A stretch of DNA of 10,758 nucleotides, taken from an uncultured Atopobium sp. GTDB lineage: Bacteria; Actinomycetota; Coriobacteriia; Coriobacteriales; Atopobiaceae. The notes below the pieces were generated by a model, which did no database searches, had not been told where the DNA came from, and saw only the letters and a program-made list of their open reading frames with translations. Shown here one piece after another: positions 1-5,623 of the stretch. The stretch's first letter is position 1, and the number at the start of each line of letters is the position of its first letter. The stretch covers positions 1-10,758 of the forward strand of contig CALIAD010000125.1 in assembly GCA_938041635.1 (NCBI GenBank), read 5' to 3'. The position numbers and the translations under genes were made by a program.

Positions 1-1
1 A

Positions 2-901
2 GAAACGCTGGAACGTTTTGGCCTTGCCACCAAATACAGGCTGGGCCAAAACTTCTTGGTACAAGACCATGTTATCGAGAAGATCGTTCAGCTTGCAGAG
101 GTTCAGCCTACCGATGTGATTGTTGAGGTTGGACCCGGTCTGGGTACCCTTACGGTTGCCTTGCTCGACCGCGCCCGTGCGGTTTGCTCGCTTGAAGCAG
201 ACTCTGAACTTGAGCAAGTCTTAGCGGTAACCTGCAAAGAGCCTCATCCAGACTCGTTTGCGCTGGTTATGGGAGATGCTCTGGCAATTACGCCGCAGAA
301 ACTCTCCGAGGCTTATAGCACGCTTCCGACCGTTGCTCAGGGCACAGCGCTGAGCACCCCGCCGAACACCCTAATGCCAACAAAGTTTGTGTCTAATCTG
401 CCGTATCAGGTGGCGGCTACGCTGATTCTCAAGTTCTTCCAGGAGCTTCCTTCGCTTGAGCGAGCGGTAGTCATGGTGCAGGCTGAGGTAGCCGACAGAA
501 TTGCCGCCAAGCCTTCTACCAAGGCATATGGTGCCTATACGGCAAAGCTGTCTTTGTTTGCCCAGGTTACCGGTAGATTTGAAGTGGGCCCTGGCAACTT
601 TATGCCTCCACCACGCGTCAACTCTGCTGTGGTCCGCCTTGATCGCACCCAGGCGAGAAACCCGCTGACCTCCAAGCTTCTTTCTGAAGAAGAGCTCTTG
701 CATACCATGAGCGTCATTGACGCCGCCTTTGCACAGCGTAGAAAGACCATTCGTAATTCAATGAGCGCCTCTGGTTTTGATAAAGATAAGCTAGACCAGG
801 CGTTTCTCGCCACAGGAATTGCGCCTACCGTGCGCGCAGAAGTTTTGACCAGCCAAGACTTTATTTGTCTTGCGGCTGCTTTGGAGCCTTTGAGTGAGTA
901 A
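2..901 (+). CDS. rsmA: 16S rRNA (adenine-N6,N6)-dimethyltransferase RsmA/KsgA, 5' end cut off
   Basis: RsmA uses SAM to dimethylate two adjacent adenines in the 3'-terminal hairpin of 16S rRNA, a late step of small-subunit maturation; its loss classically gives kasugamycin resistance. The frame is already open at base 2 and reads the family hallmark LGQNFL at bases 41-55, so the TTG at 56 is an internal codon and the true start lies left of the window. 299 residues are visible, close to full length. Numbering from the first visible codon: SAM-binding VEVGPGLG about 41-48, the acidic ribose-binding residue in LEAD about 65, GDA about 92-94, the catalytic NLPY at about 132-135, FMPPPRVNS about 200-208 and the C-terminal FAQRRKT about 243-249. 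All expected motifs are intact. Between GDA and NLPY there are roughly 15 more residues than I recall in E. coli or Bacillus RsmA. The next gene overlaps its end by 8 bases. Confidence 0.97.
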   Translation, partial: ETLERFGLATKYRLGQNFLVQDHVIEKIVQLAEVQPTDVIVEVGPGLGTLTVALLDRARAVCSLEADSELEQVLAVTCKEPHPDSFALVMGDALAITPQKLSEAYSTLPTVAQGTALSTPPNTLMPTKFVSNLPYQVAATLILKFFQELPSLERAVVMVQAEVADRIAAKPSTKAYGAYTAKLSLFAQVTGRFEVGPGNFMPPPRVNSAVVRLDRTQARNPLTSKLLSEEELLHTMSVIDAAFAQRRKTIRNSMSASGFDKDKLDQAFLATGIAPTVRAEVLTSQDFICLAAALEPLSE

Positions 902-1913
902 GAAAAAGCATCATCTACCAGCAGAAGAAGTGGAAGCACTTTCGTTTTCTGACGGTCAGCTATTCCATGATATTTACGGTACGCCTCGCCCAGCGCCGCG
1001 TGTTTTGGCTCCTGTTGCCGATACTCATGGTCATTTGGGCAGCCTCCACGAGCACAGCGCTGCAGAGTCTCTTGCTCGCGCTGCTGCGGCAGGTGTGCGC
1101 ATGCTTATTGTACCCGTAGACATTGCAACGGAGTTCCCTCGTAAGTGGGCAGATACCAGCGCTTTTATTGCATGGTTTGAGGATACTTTGAACCAGGCTC
1201 GCGCTGCTTATACAAAGCTGGTTGAGGCAGATCTCTGTATACCCTGCGATTTACCTGCAGAGTATTTGTTTGAGCACACATATTTTGTAGTTGGCGCGCA
1301 TCCTTATAGTGCACCAGACTACAACCAAGAAGCTGAACAGCGCTTGTTTGAGTTGCTTGAGCATCCTCTTTGTGTTGGTGTGGGAGAGATTGGTCTTGAT
1401 TTTGGACCGTACTGTGAGGTCCCAGAAGAGGTCCAGCGTCAAGCATTTGAGCGTCAGCTCTTAATTGCTCACGAGCACAATCAACGCGTTGAGCTACACC
1501 TGCGTGATGGTGCTGATGATACACATGCTCATGATTTGGCGTTTGAAATTTTGAACCGTCTAGGTGTGCCTAAGGCAGGCTGTGACCTGCACTGTTATAC
1601 CGATGGCCCTGAGGTCATGAAGCTTTTTGCAGATCTTGGTTGCTTCGTGGCCTTTGGTGGTGCAGCAACGTTTAAGCGTTCTGATGATATACGATCTGCA
1701 ATGATTTCATGCCCAGAGACGCAACTGCTCTCAGAGACTGATTTCCCCTACATGGCGCCAGAGCCTTTACGTGGAGGGGAGTGCACGCCAGCGATGGTGG
1801 TGCACACGGTTGAGCGCTTGGCGGAGCTTCGTTGGCAGCGACTTGATATCCCCAAAGAGAAGACGTATACCATACTGTGGGAAAACGCCCAGCGCTTTGT
1901 AGGACTTGCATAG
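894..1913 (+). CDS. TatD-family metal-dependent hydrolase (putative DNase), enlarged
   Basis: TatD proteins are two-metal TIM-barrel hydrolases of the amidohydrolase superfamily, and several are 3'-5' DNases. The expected metal ligands are visible: H45 and H47 in DTHGH, E165 in GEIGLD, H202 in ELHLRD, H233 in LHCYTDG and D283 in SETDFPY. The family's PxPxRG segment follows at about 289-293. At 339 residues it is about 75 longer than the usual 255-265. The excess is an N-terminal extension of about 40 residues, starting with a basic stretch (KKKHH), and extra sequence at about 82-128 between the second strand and the VGAHPY motif. The GTG start at 894 is set by GGAG at 883-886 and by the 8-base overlap with rsmA, which implies translational coupling. 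Pairing of tatD with rsmA is common in Gram-positives. The substrate is not evident; the family call is firm but the DNase activity is inferred. Confidence 0.93.
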   Translation: MSKKKHHLPAEEVEALSFSDGQLFHDIYGTPRPAPRVLAPVADTHGHLGSLHEHSAAESLARAAAAGVRMLIVPVDIATEFPRKWADTSAFIAWFEDTLNQARAAYTKLVEADLCIPCDLPAEYLFEHTYFVVGAHPYSAPDYNQEAEQRLFELLEHPLCVGVGEIGLDFGPYCEVPEEVQRQAFERQLLIAHEHNQRVELHLRDGADDTHAHDLAFEILNRLGVPKAGCDLHCYTDGPEVMKLFADLGCFVAFGGAATFKRSDDIRSAMISCPETQLLSETDFPYMAPEPLRGGECTPAMVVHTVERLAELRWQRLDIPKEKTYTILWENAQRFVGLA

Positions 1914-1919
1914 CACAGC

Positions 1920-1929
1920 AGGAGGTGAG
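1920..1929 (+). promoter_or_regulatory. Strong ribosome binding site of the response regulator
   Basis: The purine stretch AGGAGGTGAG lies five bases before the ATG at 1935 and matches the 16S rRNA tail nearly perfectly. It fixes the start of the response regulator. The 21-base gap after tatD has no room for a typical promoter, so this gene is probably transcribed with rsmA-tatD or from a promoter inside tatD. Confidence 0.85.
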
Positions 1930-1934
1930 CACAT

Positions 1935-2606
1935 ATGACAAAAATCCTGGTAGTAGAGGATGACCATCAGATTCAGCAAGAGTTAGTGCTCCTGCTACAA
2001 AGAAACGGCTTTGAGGCCCAGGCTCTCACGTCTTTTGAGTCTGTACCTCAACAGATTATTGCCGCTCATCCAGACCTGGTTCTGTTGGACCTTAACCTTC
2101 CTGGCATTGACGGACAACAGATTTGTCGAGAAGTACGACAGCTCTCAAACGTTCCCATCATTGTAGTTACCAGCAGAAATACTGACCTTGATGAGCTTAT
2201 GGTGCTCTCGTTAGGAGCGGACGATTTTATCGCCAAGCCCTATAACACTCAGATTTTGCTTATGCACATAACTTCGGTTTTGAGGCGCGCAAATAGTGAT
2301 GTCACAACAGGAACAAAGCTTTCACATGCAGGCGTGACACTTGATTCTTCTTCATGTAAGGTCTCTGCAAATCAGAAGAGCGTTGAGCTGACAAAAAACG
2401 AGCTCAGGATACTTTCGCTTTTGATGCAAAATGCAGGAACGGTTGTTTCTCGCCAGCGTATTCAAGAAGAGCTGTGGCAGTCGGATGAGTTTGTTGATGA
2501 CAATACGTTGACGGTCAACATTAGCCATCTCAGAAATACTCTTGCAAGCATTGGCGTTGAGGATTTTGTTATGACACGCCGCGGACTTGGCTACGTTATT
2601 GAGTAG
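1935..2606 (+). CDS. OmpR/PhoB-family response regulator, BceR-like
   Basis: This is a 223-residue two-domain DNA-binding regulator. The receiver domain (1-about 118) has the acidic pocket E8-D9-D10, phosphoacceptor D52 in LLDLNLPG, T79 and K101 in the KP pair. The phrase LSLGADDFIAKPYN is typical of the BceR/VirR-like branch. The C-terminal winged-helix domain (about 130-223) has the trans-activation region ELTKNELRIL, the recognition-helix segment DDNTLTVNISHLR and the closing RRGLGYVIE wing. By family knowledge the phosphorylated form binds DNA repeats upstream of a cognate transporter operon. Here the likely target is the control region at 4641-4792 upstream of the ABC genes. The kinase gene follows after 6 bases, so the two are expected to be coupled. 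The name bceR is withheld because drug specificity cannot be read from sequence. Confidence 0.93.
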   Translation: MTKILVVEDDHQIQQELVLLLQRNGFEAQALTSFESVPQQIIAAHPDLVLLDLNLPGIDGQQICREVRQLSNVPIIVVTSRNTDLDELMVLSLGADDFIAKPYNTQILLMHITSVLRRANSDVTTGTKLSHAGVTLDSSSCKVSANQKSVELTKNELRILSLLMQNAGTVVSRQRIQEELWQSDEFVDDNTLTVNISHLRNTLASIGVEDFVMTRRGLGYVIE

Positions 2607-2612
2607 GCTGTC

Positions 2613-3653
2613 ATGACGTTTTTTAAGTATCTAAAAAATCGAACTATTTTCTTTCTTGCGCTTATAGCTAGCAGCACGTTAATTGGCTTTATGCTTAAGG
2701 GCGTTGGACTTAACGCGTTTGCTATTGCCTACTGTATCCTGGTCCTGTGGGTAGTAGGAACAGCGGCACTTCTAGCCGATTATTTTCATCGTCGTTGGTT
2801 CTACCAGCAGCTTGCTGAGAATTTAGCGGCAACTAATAAAGAGAGCTACCTGGTTCCTACCATGCTGGACACACCTTCAACGCTGGAAGAACGGCTTTTT
2901 AAAGATGTGCTCTCAAGCATGTCCAAGTCTATGATGGACCAGCTTGCCGATGAGCATATGCGATCAAAGGAATATCGCGAGTATATTGAGATGTGGGTGC
3001 ATGAGATTAAGACTCCCATCGCCGCAGCTCATTTGGTTGCTCAGAATAATCCATCGCTACCTATGGATGACGTGCAAACGCAGCTTACCAAGATTGAAAC
3101 TCTGGTAGAGCAGGCGCTCTTTTACGCCCGCAGTGCATCTGTAGATCGAGATTTTTCTATCAGAGACGTTAATTTGCAGTCCATCGTAAAAGATGCTCTT
3201 AAAAACAACGCACGCGTCTTCATTGACGCTGGTGTATCTCCGCATTTTGATGACTTGGCCCACGTGGTCAAGGCTGACCCAAAGTGGCTTGAGTTTATTT
3301 TGCGACAGCTCCTCATTAACGCTGCAAAGTATTCAAATCCAGAGCTTTCACCTGGCGAGAAGAACGTTTGGATTTCTGTCTCTGTCTCAGAGCCACGTGA
3401 GGGAACTACTTCAACCACACTTTTCATTAAAGATAATGGTATTGGCATTCCTGAAGAGGATCTTGCTCGTATTTTTGATAAGGGATTTACCGGTCAAAAT
3501 GGACGCAAGTACGCCAAATCCACCGGCATGGGTCTCTACCTCTGCTATGAGCTCTGCAAAAAGATGGGCCTTAAGCTGGCTGTGAGCAGTACAATTGGTA
3601 AAGGTTCAACCTTTTCTATTACGTTCAACCAGTCTTTTACGGATCTAAATTAG
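2613..3653 (+). CDS. Sensor histidine kinase, BceS-like intramembrane-sensing type
   Basis: This 346-residue membrane kinase has two predicted helices (about 11-29 and 34-56) joined by only a few residues, so it has almost no extracytoplasmic sensor. Kinases with this design (BceS class) get their signal through a partner ABC transporter, here most likely the one at 4793-7718. The phosphoacceptor is H130 in WVHEIKTP. The ATPase domain shows the N box with N236 in LLINAAKYS, the G1 box DNGIGIP (274-280), an F-box-like IFDKGFTG (287-294) and the G2 box STGMGLYL (303-310). Nothing essential is missing. The ATG lies 6 bases after the regulator stop with only a weak purine stretch (GAGTAGG, 2601-2607), which suggests translational coupling. 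The 3' end overlaps the opposite-strand acetyltransferase gene by 9 bases. Confidence 0.93.
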   Translation: MTFFKYLKNRTIFFLALIASSTLIGFMLKGVGLNAFAIAYCILVLWVVGTAALLADYFHRRWFYQQLAENLAATNKESYLVPTMLDTPSTLEERLFKDVLSSMSKSMMDQLADEHMRSKEYREYIEMWVHEIKTPIAAAHLVAQNNPSLPMDDVQTQLTKIETLVEQALFYARSASVDRDFSIRDVNLQSIVKDALKNNARVFIDAGVSPHFDDLAHVVKADPKWLEFILRQLLINAAKYSNPELSPGEKNVWISVSVSEPREGTTSTTLFIKDNGIGIPEEDLARIFDKGFTGQNGRKYAKSTGMGLYLCYELCKKMGLKLAVSSTIGKGSTFSITFNQSFTDLN

Positions 3654-4640
3654 AAGCTCCCACAATTCATCCGTTTGAGGATCGCTTCCTACTGGGAAGG
3701 TATGCTGACTAAAACGCTTGAATCCCCAATGTGAATAAAATGCCTTAGCAGGCTCATTGTGTTCCCAAACACCCAGCCACACGCGCTTCTTACCCTTCTC
3801 TTTTGCTAAATCAAGGGCAAATTTCATGAGCTTTGATCCAAGGTGTAGGCCTTTGTAACGCGGAAGGATATACAGGCGTTCAATTTCAAGCGAGTCATCG
3901 CGCTGACCCTCGGTTTGCTCATAACGCGTATTGAGCTTCAGGTAACCAGCTACTTGACCTTCTACCTCAACAAAATAGAAATATGAGTGTTTAGCAGCAA
4001 GCTCACGGGTAAGCTTTTCTGTGTTGTAGAGCGAGTCAATGCAACTTGCTAAATCATCTGCTGTATTTGAGTCAATAAAAGTGTCTACAAATGTCTCAAC
4101 GCTAAGCTTCTGCAGTGTGCGCAAATCGGCTGTTTCAAGCGGTCTGATTGAAACGTGAATGTCATCAATGCTGATTGTGTTTCTCGTCTGACGATATGCA
4201 TCAAGATCAAAGGAGAGCACATGGTGGAGGACGCCAAAGTGATCAAGCACCTTAGAAGATTCCTGCGTAAACCCAGCGCGCTCGTAGAAAGACTGAGCTT
4301 TGAGTTGCGACTCAACTAACACCTTGGAAGCACTACTTTCTTGTGCCAGGTAATCAAGGGTATCGTGCAGTAGTTTTGAACCAATACCAGCGCCTTTGTT
4401 GCTAACACATACGCGACCAATAAGAGGGGAGTTGTATGACTGTCCCGCATCAATGATGCGCAAATATGCAGCTACCGAGTCAGTATCTTGATAAAAGACA
4501 TGGGTAGAAACTTGATCAACGTTATCAAGATCGTTGTACATAATCTGCTGATCAACAATAAACGTTTCTGCTCTTAGAGAAAGAATTTGATATAACTCTT
4601 TAGCGGTAAGCTGCCCAAATCTTTTAATTACTAACTTCAT
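3645..4640 (-). CDS. Tandem GNAT acetyltransferase: ElaA-like domain fused to PaiA-like domain
   Basis: One uninterrupted 331-residue reading frame holds two GCN5-type N-acetyltransferase domains. Domain 1 (about 1-147) resembles ElaA: LYQILSLRAETFIVDQQ at 16-32, DxxD at 37-42, and an acetyl-CoA loop after IGRV (74-77) reading NKGAGIGSKLL (81-91), then FYERAGF (118-124). Domain 2 (about 163-331) resembles PaiA, a polyamine N-acetyltransferase: ETFVDTF (182-188), YFYFVE (220-225), GYLKLN (232-237), LEIERLYILP (251-260), an acetyl-CoA loop YKGLHLGSK (262-270), WLGVWEHNE (288-296), FYSHWGF (301-307) and SDPQTDEL (319-326). Acetyl transfer to small amines is the family role; substrates here are unknown. 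The ATG follows a good GGGAGGGG (4647-4654, minus strand). The gene faces into the kinase gene and diverges from the transporter, separating the two halves of a Bce-like module. Confidence 0.9.
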   Translation of the reverse strand: MKLVIKRFGQLTAKELYQILSLRAETFIVDQQIMYNDLDNVDQVSTHVFYQDTDSVAAYLRIIDAGQSYNSPLIGRVCVSNKGAGIGSKLLHDTLDYLAQESSASKVLVESQLKAQSFYERAGFTQESSKVLDHFGVLHHVLSFDLDAYRQTRNTISIDDIHVSIRPLETADLRTLQKLSVETFVDTFIDSNTADDLASCIDSLYNTEKLTRELAAKHSYFYFVEVEGQVAGYLKLNTRYEQTEGQRDDSLEIERLYILPRYKGLHLGSKLMKFALDLAKEKGKKRVWLGVWEHNEPAKAFYSHWGFKRFSQHTFPVGSDPQTDELWELLI

Positions 4641-4673
4641 AGCATGCCCCTCCCGTATGCTTGATAGTGATAT

Positions 4674-4687
4674 TTTGACACATCAAA
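4674..4687. promoter_or_regulatory. Short inverted repeat TTTGA-N4-TCAAA
   Basis: Five-base arms at 4674-4678 and 4683-4687 mirror each other perfectly around CACA. It lies in the divergent control region, about 110 bases before the ATPase gene and 35 bases before the acetyltransferase start, where it could serve either promoter. The 5-4-5 layout resembles the general layout I recall for BceR-type operators, but the arm sequences differ. Arms this short can arise by chance. Confidence 0.35.
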
Positions 4688-4698
4688 GTGAGAAAAGC

Positions 4699-4715
4699 GT
4701 AAGGTTTCTGTAAGG
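4699..4715 (+). promoter_or_regulatory. GTAAGG direct repeat with 11-base period, candidate response-regulator site
   Basis: GTAAGG occurs at 4699-4704 and again at 4710-4715, exactly 11 bases apart, and a related GTAAAC begins at 4731, another 21 bases on. OmpR/PhoB-family regulators typically bind tandem direct repeats about one helical turn apart, just upstream of or over the -35. The segment 4700-4713 also partly fits the inverted TNACA-N4-TGTAA pattern I recall for BceR-like regulators: the right half TGTAA is perfect and the left half TAAGG is poor. The nearest encoded candidate regulator is at 1935-2606. This is inference from repeats and position only. Confidence 0.4.
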
Positions 4716-4792
4716 TCAATCGATGGCAACGTAAACGGTAGTGCGGGAGTATATATCTCAAGATTTACTCGCTCCCAACGAAAGGACGCAAC

Positions 4793-5623
4793 ATGGCAAC
4801 CGCTCAAGTAACTCCAACTCAGCCAACTGTTGTGGCTGGACAATCTTCAGCACTTACCCCTCACACTGTTTTGGTTTGTCAAAACCTCGAGAAGTACTAC
4901 GGAACTCGTGGAAATATTACAAAGGCACTGGACGGCATTAATCTTTCTGTAGCTCGCGGTGAGTTCATTGCCATCATGGGTCCTTCCGGTTCTGGTAAAA
5001 CCACGCTTTTGAACTGCATCTCAACCATTGACCAAGCATCTGCAGGCCACATCTTTATTGATGACCAAGAGCTTTCCAGCCTGCGTGGAGCAGAGCTTTC
5101 TGCCTTTAGGCGTGACCGTCTGGGCTTTATTTTCCAGGACGCAAACTTGCTTGACAGCCTTACTGCTCGCGAGAATATCGCGCTCTCTTTAACCATTGGT
5201 CATGTCCGCGCGCAGGAAGTTTTGGAGCGCGTAGAAAACGTTGCCAAGCTGCTTCAGATTTCTGAGGTACTTGATAAGTTCCCTTACGAGATGTCCGGTG
5301 GCCAGCGTCAACGCGTTGCTGCAGCTCGAGCAATTGTCACTAATCCTTCGCTGGTCCTTGCAGACGAGCCAACCGGCGCACTTGACTCAAAGAACGCCCG
5401 CACACTTCTTGAGAGCTTTGAGAACCTCAACCGTAATGGCGCAACTATTGCCATGGTTACTCACGATTCATATGCAGCTTCTTACGCTCATCGCGTCATT
5501 TTCATTAAAGATGGTCGCATCTTTAACGAGATAGTTCGTGGCGAGAAGCCCCGTAAGCAGTTCTTTGACCAGATCATGGACGTTGTTTCATTCCTGGGAG
5601 GAGAGGGTGCTGATGTACAGTAA
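4793..5623 (+). CDS. ABC transporter ATP-binding protein, BceA-like
   Basis: This is the ATPase half of a MacB/Bce-type transporter that works on antimicrobial peptides and lipid-II-cycle antibiotics; it powers the permease encoded next. In 276 residues it carries Walker A GPSGSGKT (63-70), Q-loop Q115 in FIFQDANLLD, the signature MSGGQ (167-171), Walker B VLADEP (188-193) with catalytic E192, the D-loop ALDS and the H-loop H224. All are intact. The C-terminal tail, a basic KPRKQFF segment followed by VVSFLGGE, is typical of BceA rather than LolD or MacB ATPases. The first 24 or so residues form a low-complexity Thr/Ala/Pro/Gln-rich extension before the usual start of the domain. The ATG at 4793 is supported by AAAGGA six bases upstream. 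Its 3' end overlaps the permease gene by 11 bases. Confidence 0.95.
   Translation: MATAQVTPTQPTVVAGQSSALTPHTVLVCQNLEKYYGTRGNITKALDGINLSVARGEFIAIMGPSGSGKTTLLNCISTIDQASAGHIFIDDQELSSLRGAELSAFRRDRLGFIFQDANLLDSLTARENIALSLTIGHVRAQEVLERVENVAKLLQISEVLDKFPYEMSGGQRQRVAAARAIVTNPSLVLADEPTGALDSKNARTLLESFENLNRNGATIAMVTHDSYAASYAHRVIFIKDGRIFNEIVRGEKPRKQFFDQIMDVVSFLGGEGADVQ

Larger units (their letters stand above)
4641..4792. promoter_or_regulatory. Divergent control region between acetyltransferase and ABC transporter
   Basis: This 152-base gene-free stretch must hold the promoters of both flanking genes. Toward the ABC genes the best -10 candidate is TATATA at 4750-4755, with no good -35 at 17 bases (CAACGT, 4727-4732), as expected of an activator-dependent promoter. 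Upstream of it lie a GTAAGG direct repeat and a TTTGA/TCAAA inverted repeat, annotated separately. The ABC ribosome site AAAGGA is at 4781-4786. On the minus strand TTGACC (bases 4719-4714) is a possible -35 for the acetyltransferase, but I see no convincing -10 at the right distance. Confidence 0.6.

Noticed and set aside
56..58. TTG at 56 as the start of the rsmA gene
   Set aside because: The frame is open to the left edge and encodes the conserved LGQNFL just upstream, so this codon is an internal Leu.
371..939. Minus-strand open frames opposite rsmA
   Set aside because: They are fully covered by a conserved gene, have no ribosome site that I can see and read as low-information Arg/Ser/Leu sequence.
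4675..4680. TTGACA as the -35 of the transporter promoter
   Set aside because: It is a perfect -35 by sequence, but the positions 16-18 bases downstream read GCGTAA/CGTAAG/GTAAGG, not a plausible -10. TTGACA here is better explained as part of the TTTGA/TCAAA repeat.
4637..4843. A small minus-strand reading frame of 68 codons across the divergent control region
   Set aside because: It overlaps both the acetyltransferase start and the ATPase start, has no family resemblance, and its composition looks like read-through of control DNA.
5538..5612. A longer permease starting upstream at about 5538
   Set aside because: The extra 25 residues lie inside the ATPase gene and match nothing in BceB proteins; the ATG at 5613 has a strong ribosome site and gives the standard N-terminus.
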